A stretch of 64,000 nt of DNA from Trifolium pratense (Eukaryota; Streptophyta; Magnoliopsida; Fabales; Fabaceae), in contig NC_060065.1 of assembly GCF_020283565.1 (NCBI RefSeq), positions 33,034,409 to 33,098,408 of the forward strand. Direction: 5' to 3'. Both the position numbers and the translations under genes were made by a program. The notes below the pieces were generated by a model. That model ran no database searches and was not told the DNA's origin. It saw only the letters and a list, made by a program, of their open reading frames with translations. This document shows positions 58,699-64,000 of the stretch, in pieces (position 1 is the stretch's first letter; each line of letters opens with the position of its first letter).

Positions 58699-59912
58699 TT
58701 GTTTCTCATGTGCTTATATTTTATTTTTTTATAGCTTAAATGACAAAACAATTATATACTCGTACAAAAGTGAAGGAGTTAGGGTTTAAATCCCGGTCAT
58801 GACGTCCGGTCTAATAATTTCGGTATTTTTGTCTGCTGAGTTAGGACTTATGGACAATTTAACTATTAAGTTTACCAAACACTATAAACTCATTAATTTA
58901 GGTAACTTATCCGCTATAAACTATCTTATAAATTATTTGCTATCAATCGATCGATGCTATATTTGGCAATACCAAAATTTTAGCTTATGACTTATCTTTT
59001 ATACTTATATATAAAGAAGATACAAAAAATTTTGGTGTCGGCTTTTCATAATACCAGTAATACCTTTGACTTTTTTTTTTTGAGTAGGAAAAAAAATTTA
59101 TTAACAAACTCACCATAACATAAGGCATGTCTTTTTTTAGCAGCAAAAATCTTTTATTAACAAATTTTCCATAACATAAGGCATGTCTGTGTTTTTTTAT
59201 ATAAGTTTACATAATAGAAAATATGGATCACACCGACAGGCGCAGAACGGCCGCTTGTAGTTTATAACTTATAAGCTCATATTGAAATGTAAACTTAATA
59301 ACTTTTTTTTTTCTCACAATGTTATAGCTTATTATTTCTAGCTTATTGCTTATTTGATAAGCTAATTGAATTAGTTTATAGCTTATATTTTTCCTTTCAA
59401 TTTTTATCTTTGTAATCTTGCTTGAAAACAAGTTAAAATATTAATTAAACATATGTCTTTTATATCAATTCATATTGATAAACTAATTCAACTGCTAATT
59501 TTATCAAACGCCGAAAATTCAACTATTCACCTTATTGGTTATAAGTCAGCTTTAAAACTTCATAAACACATTATCATCTATCTACTATTTGTTGTCAAAC
59601 AAAATAACTTATCTTTAACTATGACATTGAGCTTAAATAATTAATAATTTCATCAAAAGGGCATATTGTTAACTTGAGTTCAATTATTGGGTGAAAAAAA
59701 ATTCAGTCAGACTTTACTTATCTCGTGACCAAACTCTGGATTAAGAATAACTTATTTGTTATCTGTTTCTCTTTTTTAAAAAGCAAAGCTTTAAAAAATT
59801 CCAATTAATTATTTTTTAAAAATAATTATTTTGACAAAAATAATTATACTAATAAAAAAAAAAAAGTTTCCTCGAATCTTGGTCTTGGTGCAACAACATG
59901 AGAGTGACATCC

Positions 59913-59916
<4 letters not shown>
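58699..59916. other. Intergenic with AAGCTTATA-type MITE remains
   Basis: At about 58820-59000 and 59240-59620 there are repeated TTATAAGCT/AGCTTATAG motifs in both orientations, like the element at 9793-10213 but without clear ends. A duplicated phrase (AACAAATTTTCCATAACATAAGGCATGTCT-type) occurs at about 59100 and 59158. No gene is seen. Confidence 0.4.

Positions 59917-59980
<64 letters not shown>
59917..59980. repeat. (CT)n tract upstream of RhoGDI, with a second at about 60104-60134
   Basis: Thirty or more CT units, then a shorter CT run about 230 bp before the RhoGDI start codon. CT-rich patches are frequent in plant core promoters and 5' UTRs, so these may lie in the RhoGDI leader. 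Confidence 0.9.
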
Positions 59981-59982
<2 letters not shown>

Positions 59983-60101
59983 CACAAAGTTTCTCTCTCA
60001 TTACTATATTTTCTCTTTCAAAATTGAAACTTCCTTTCTTTCGGATCACCACAAGACCGTTTCCTTCTTCTCTGTTTCTTTTCCCCAAAAAACCTCACAC
60101 A

Positions 60102-60138
<37 letters not shown>

Positions 60139-60367
60139 CCGTTATTCTTTCAATCTCTCACCTTTTTGTGATTCTTTGACAAAAACACTATCTTTCTTTC
60201 TTTTTGTTACAAACCCAAGATAGCTTTTTTCTTTTCCCATTCTTGTTTTTAGAAGATTCTACCAACTGGGTCATTTTTGTTTTTTCTTCTTTGTCCTTTT
60301 TTCGTTGATGGGTTATTGTTTTTGATATCTTCTACGACCATTGAAGGAAGTGGTTTCTGAAGAAAAA

Positions 60368-63036
60368 ATGGGTCTTGATGATGACAATGTTTCTGAAGAT
60401 AAAAAAGTTGTAGAAAGTGATAATGAAGAAGCTGCTGCTGCTGGTGGTCTTAGCAGATACAAGAGTGAAAGTTCTGTTGCTGCAACTGAGGACGAAGATG
60501 ATGATGAAGATAGGAAGATTGAATTGGGTCCACAATGTACCTTAAAGGAACAACTTGAAAAGGATAAGGTTTTTCTTTCTTTCTTTCTTATTTTGTTGTC
60601 TTTGAAATTTTAGAAAAAGAAAATAAAAATCTAATTTTTTTTTTTGTGATTTTAGGATGATGAAAGCTTGAGGAGGTGGAAGGAGCAGCTTCTTGGAAGT
60701 GTTGACATCAATGCTGTTGGAGGTAATTTATTGTTCAATCTAATTTTTTAGATCAATTTTTTTTCTTTCAATTTTATGTTTATTCATGTTAATGATATGT
60801 TAATTTTACTTTATCTGTTTCTAATTTTGTTATATCTGTTAAATCTTTGTATTGTTTTTTCTGCATTGTTTGTTGGCTTCAAAATAAGCTTCAATTCAAT
60901 TAATACTATGAATTTCCTTTGAAGATTTTGAGTCACAGTCCCAAAGCATTGCCTAAAACAGAAAAATGTCATTTTGGCCAACTTGATTGGCTTATTTTTA
61001 AGCTTATACAAAACAACTTATAGAAATAAACAAGCTTTTATGTATTATTTATAAGTTTGTTAAGGTATTTTATGAAATAATAGCTTATGAAGATACAATT
61101 TTTACTAGCGAGAACTTATGAATTAACATAAAAACTTATTTTTTGTATAAGTTAACTAAGTTAATCCAAACGGGCCCTTGGTCATTGATTTCAAAAAAGG
61201 AAAAGAAATTGAACAATTTGCATCATTTTTTTAGGCCTAAGTATGTTTTTTCAATTGTTATTATCATTACAAAACGTTAACGAGAATCCAAGTTCGAATT
61301 CTGTGCCGGAACAATCCTTAGCCAAACTTTACCTCCCGTCCGAACTCGGATTTATGAGAGTCCCCTACCATGGAACCAAAGGGTTAAGACAGAAAAATGT
61401 TATCATTTCAAATTGTACAAATTCTGTATCATTATCTGGTAATTGAAATAGTATCAAATATCATTTTAGTGTGGTCGATTTTTGCTTTTAATCATGTTTA
61501 TAATAATATTTGTTACATTAAATCATTTCATTGTTCCTTGTTTTGTAACTTGACCTCATGAAAATCCATTGGTTATGAGTAATTTAGAAAGTCTAGAGCC
61601 AGAAGTGAAGATCCTGAGTCTTGCAATAAAATCTGCTGGTAGAGATGATATCGTCCTTCCAATACCAGAAGATGGAAATCCAAAGGGTATGTGGTTTACT
61701 TTGAAAGAAGGTAGCAAATACAGGTTGGAGTTCACTTTTCAGGTCAACCATAACATTGTTTCTGGTCTCAAATACACCAACACTGTGTGGAAAACTGGTA
61801 TCAAAGGTAACTCATATCAACCATAACCTTGTTTTGATTGCGTTATTCGAGTGTATCCACTGATATAAACATTCGCGAGACTGTTTTAGAGATATATCGA
61901 AACAGCTTATGACAAACCATAAACTTGTCTCATTGTCGAATCTTGTTTGTTTGTTTGTTACAGTTGATAGCAGTAAAGAAATGATTGGAACTTTTAGTCC
62001 TCAAACTGAGACTTACACTCATGAGATGCCTGAAGAGACAACACCATCTGGGATTTTTGCTAGAGGGGCATACACAGCTAGAAGTAAGGTAAATTTTTTT
62101 AACATATCCATGCGCTTCATTAACACCGAACGAAGAGTTAGTGCATGTTAGGTTTTCCAGTGCATTTGACAGAATCATAGCGTGTCACTATGACTTTATC
62201 AAACTCGCTGTGATTCCAAACATGTAAACTAAATTACTGGTCGCGTACCGTTTGAAATTGAGTTGAGACGAAGGTATAAATTTGTACCAACTTTCGTGTA
62301 TTTACTATGTTCATACTACTATGAATGCTGTTGCTTTCATTTGCCAGCTGCTATGAGTTACTAATCTTGAGCTGAATTCTTATCTGCTTCCATAGTTTTT
62401 TACTTGTTCTGGAAATCATGTGAAGCTGAATTAATGCTTATACTATTTTGCATCTACATCAGTCCTTCAATAAATGTTCTAATAAATTTGATGTTGCATT
62501 TCACATGCACACCTTCAACCACTTTTCTGAAATTTGAATCATATTTTCCCTTACAAGTGAAAGGACTATCATTTCAAGATTGATCTATTCCTTTTCCCTA
62601 CTCTAATGAATTTTTGATTGAATCCGAGACGAAAAAATAGATAGCATTTGAGAGTCATTAATTCTTGTATAGAATTGTAATGAAGCCTTTGCTTTTGAAC
62701 GAAGCAATTGACAAAGGCTAAAAAGTAAAAACACATTATTTTAACGTATGAAGCACTGACATAGTCACCAGACACAGACACGGTGTGTTGATGCATTTTA
62801 ACGTATGAAGCTTTTGCTTTTGCATGAAGCAATTGACAAAGGCTAAAAAGTAAAAACACATTATTTTAACATATGAAACACTGACATAGACACCAGACAC
62901 GGACACGGTGTGTTGATTCATTTGTTTGATTTGATAAATTCTTGTTTTGTTTCTCTTTTTGCAGTTTGTTGATGATGATAACAAGTGCTACTTGGAGATC
63001 AACTACACTTTTGATATCAAAAAGGACTGGCAGTAA
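60368..63036 (+). CDS. Rho GDP-dissociation inhibitor (RhoGDI), five exons
   Basis: Exons 60368-60568, 60656-60722, 61588-61806, 61964-62088 and 62965-63036 join in frame at GT-AG sites (phases 0, 1, 1, 0) to give 227 residues, close to Arabidopsis RhoGDI1/SCN1 (240). The start is the ATG at 60368 (MGLDDDNVSEDKKVVESDNE). The first 70 residues are an acidic, disordered arm. The helical regulatory segment (LKEQLEKDK-DDESLRRWKEQLLGSVDINA) follows, then the immunoglobulin-like domain: EPEVKILSLAIKSAGRDDIV, GMWFTLKEGSKYRLEFTFQV, NIVSGLKYTNTVWKTGIKVD, MIGTFSPQTETYTHEMPEET, PSGIFARGAYTARSKFVDDD, CYLEINYTFDIKKDWQ. RhoGDI extracts prenylated ROP GTPases from membranes and holds them in the GDP form, which focuses tip growth such as in root hairs. 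All family landmarks are intact. Confidence 0.96.
60980..61180. repeat. MITE-like remnant in RhoGDI intron 2
   Basis: AGCTTATACAAAACAACTTA and the later TTTGTATAAGTTAACTAAG are loosely inverted, followed by CCAAACGGGCCC, a phrase typical of plant MITE ends. Edges not fixed. Confidence 0.4.
62690..62920. repeat. Tandem duplication of 125 bp in RhoGDI intron 4
   Basis: GAAGCAATTGACAAAGGCTA starts at 62701 and again at 62826. Both copies continue AAAAAGTAAAAACACATTAT and GACACGGTGTGTTGAT with few differences. Confidence 0.9.
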
Positions 63037-64000
63037 TTAGGAGTCAAGCTAGCTGAATTATCTTCCTTAATCATGGATTGATTATGTTTAATCCTTAATC
63101 ATTGTTATTTGTACTGAAATCTCCTTCAGTGTTTTACTTGCTTCTTTTTCATTGTTTATTTGTTTGTTTCTAATCCTGTCTGAGACCGGTAATCTTAACA
63201 ATGATGAGAGGATTTTGAAGGATGAAATTGGTATTTCTATTCATTTCATAGATAGTTTTCTCAATAAAATTGAGTTTTGCCTCTTATATATGCTAGTTGT
63301 TTCTTATTGGAATAATTGCATGTAAATACTTTATTAAAATGTTCACTCCTTTGGTCATTTAACTATAGGTACATTGTTTTGTCAAAAAAAAAAAAACTAT
63401 AGGTACATTGTATTGTCAAAAAAAAAAAAACCTATAAGTACATTGATTTAATTTTTAAAAAAATATTCAGAATTTTGTTTATCTTTTATTTTATTTTTTA
63501 GCTATAATACTTATTTTGTGAGAAAAAACAAATTTGTTTGTCTGGTTGAGGCTTGAGAAAGTGTAGTTTAAATTGAAGTGGGCTCAATCAATGCAGCTGG
63601 GGTGATAGCTATAGTTGGGTGGTGTGGATAGAAGGAATTAATGGCATTGTAGGTCATGTTTGGATTATTGAGTTTTATTCTGGTACTACTTTGAGACATT
63701 CTTTTGTTGCACTACCACTTTCTTAAACATCATCTGCTACTTAAGTAGTGGACGGTGTTTGTTCTAAAATTTACCATTTTATAACATTTGCTACTTAAAT
63801 AGCGAATGAGTAAAAATAGAGCGCGCGAAAAACTCATAGGATGGCAAAAGAAGGTCTCCTGCTTTATATATGTCGTGATCTGATTCTGGTATATAGCTTT
63901 GTCGTTGTACTCTTTTATCCTTGCACATCTTGTGCTCCGACTTAGATTCTATACGCATGTAGTATAGTGCTACAATCGACCATTATATTTAGAGAAACAA
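63037..64000. other. RhoGDI 3' region and right edge of the window
   Basis: The RhoGDI 3' UTR probably extends to around 63290 (AATAAAATTGAG near 63264 could serve for polyadenylation). Near 63365-63440 an ACTATAGGTACATTGTWTTG unit with an A run is repeated twice. No further gene is recognised up to the edge. Confidence 0.45.

Noticed and set aside
59831..60223. 130-residue SLSLSL-rich frame upstream of RhoGDI
   Set aside because: It is translation of the (CT)n tracts in the probable RhoGDI leader.

Overview
The window is plant nuclear DNA, almost certainly from a legume close to Medicago truncatula. It is AT-rich, its genes have short exons and GT-AG introns, and it carries plant tRNA genes, plant transposons and long (TA)n and (CT)n tracts. 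The most specific clue is a two-exon gene at 10736-11030 (minus) that has the layout of a nodule-specific cysteine-rich (NCR) peptide, a family typical of the Medicago/pea clade.

Layout. 1-4.6 kb (minus): a tonoplast dicarboxylate transporter (SLC13/TDT type), cut by the left edge; one of its introns holds an intact tRNA-Ile(AAU) gene on the other strand. 5.1-6.25 kb: a second tRNA-Ile gene inside a tandem duplication whose second copy has a broken tRNA. 7.4-8.5 kb: a 5'-truncated LINE with a perfect target-site duplication (TSD). 8.7-16 kb: small DNA transposons, SINE-like pieces and the NCR gene. 16.2-17.4 kb: an intron-less CPR1-like F-box gene. 20.1-23.6 kb: two copies of a foldback element in head-to-head inversion around a (TA)n tract, nested in a Stowaway-like MITE. 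24.5-25.3 kb: a hAT element. 25.7-31 kb: the HECT ubiquitin ligase UPL5. 32.1-33.3 kb (minus): an acidic protein resembling vacuolar calcium-binding-like proteins. 36.6-38.9 kb: a third foldback element with an expanded array of hairpin units. 44.9-50.3 kb: an RPA1-like fragment, three exons of an ELF6-like JmjC histone demethylase and a Helitron 3' terminus, suggesting gene fragments carried by a Helitron. 52.3-55.3 kb: a five-exon NTF2-like protein with a MULE in intron 1. 57.2-58.7 kb: a MULE and a 180-bp MITE. 60.4-63 kb: a five-exon RhoGDI.

The genes do not form one pathway. The F-box gene and UPL5 are also neighbours in Arabidopsis (CPR1 At4g12560, UPL5 At4g12570), so that pair looks like conserved microsynteny. 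Much of the remaining space is transposon-derived, and for many elements both edges can be fixed to the base from TSDs. The least explained structure is the (TA)n-embedded foldback family: hairpins at all six ends, interiors made of roughly 32-nt imperfect palindromes, and in one copy a 202-bp higher-order repeat. Coordinates of spliced genes were set by reading splice sites by eye; no alignment or search was run.
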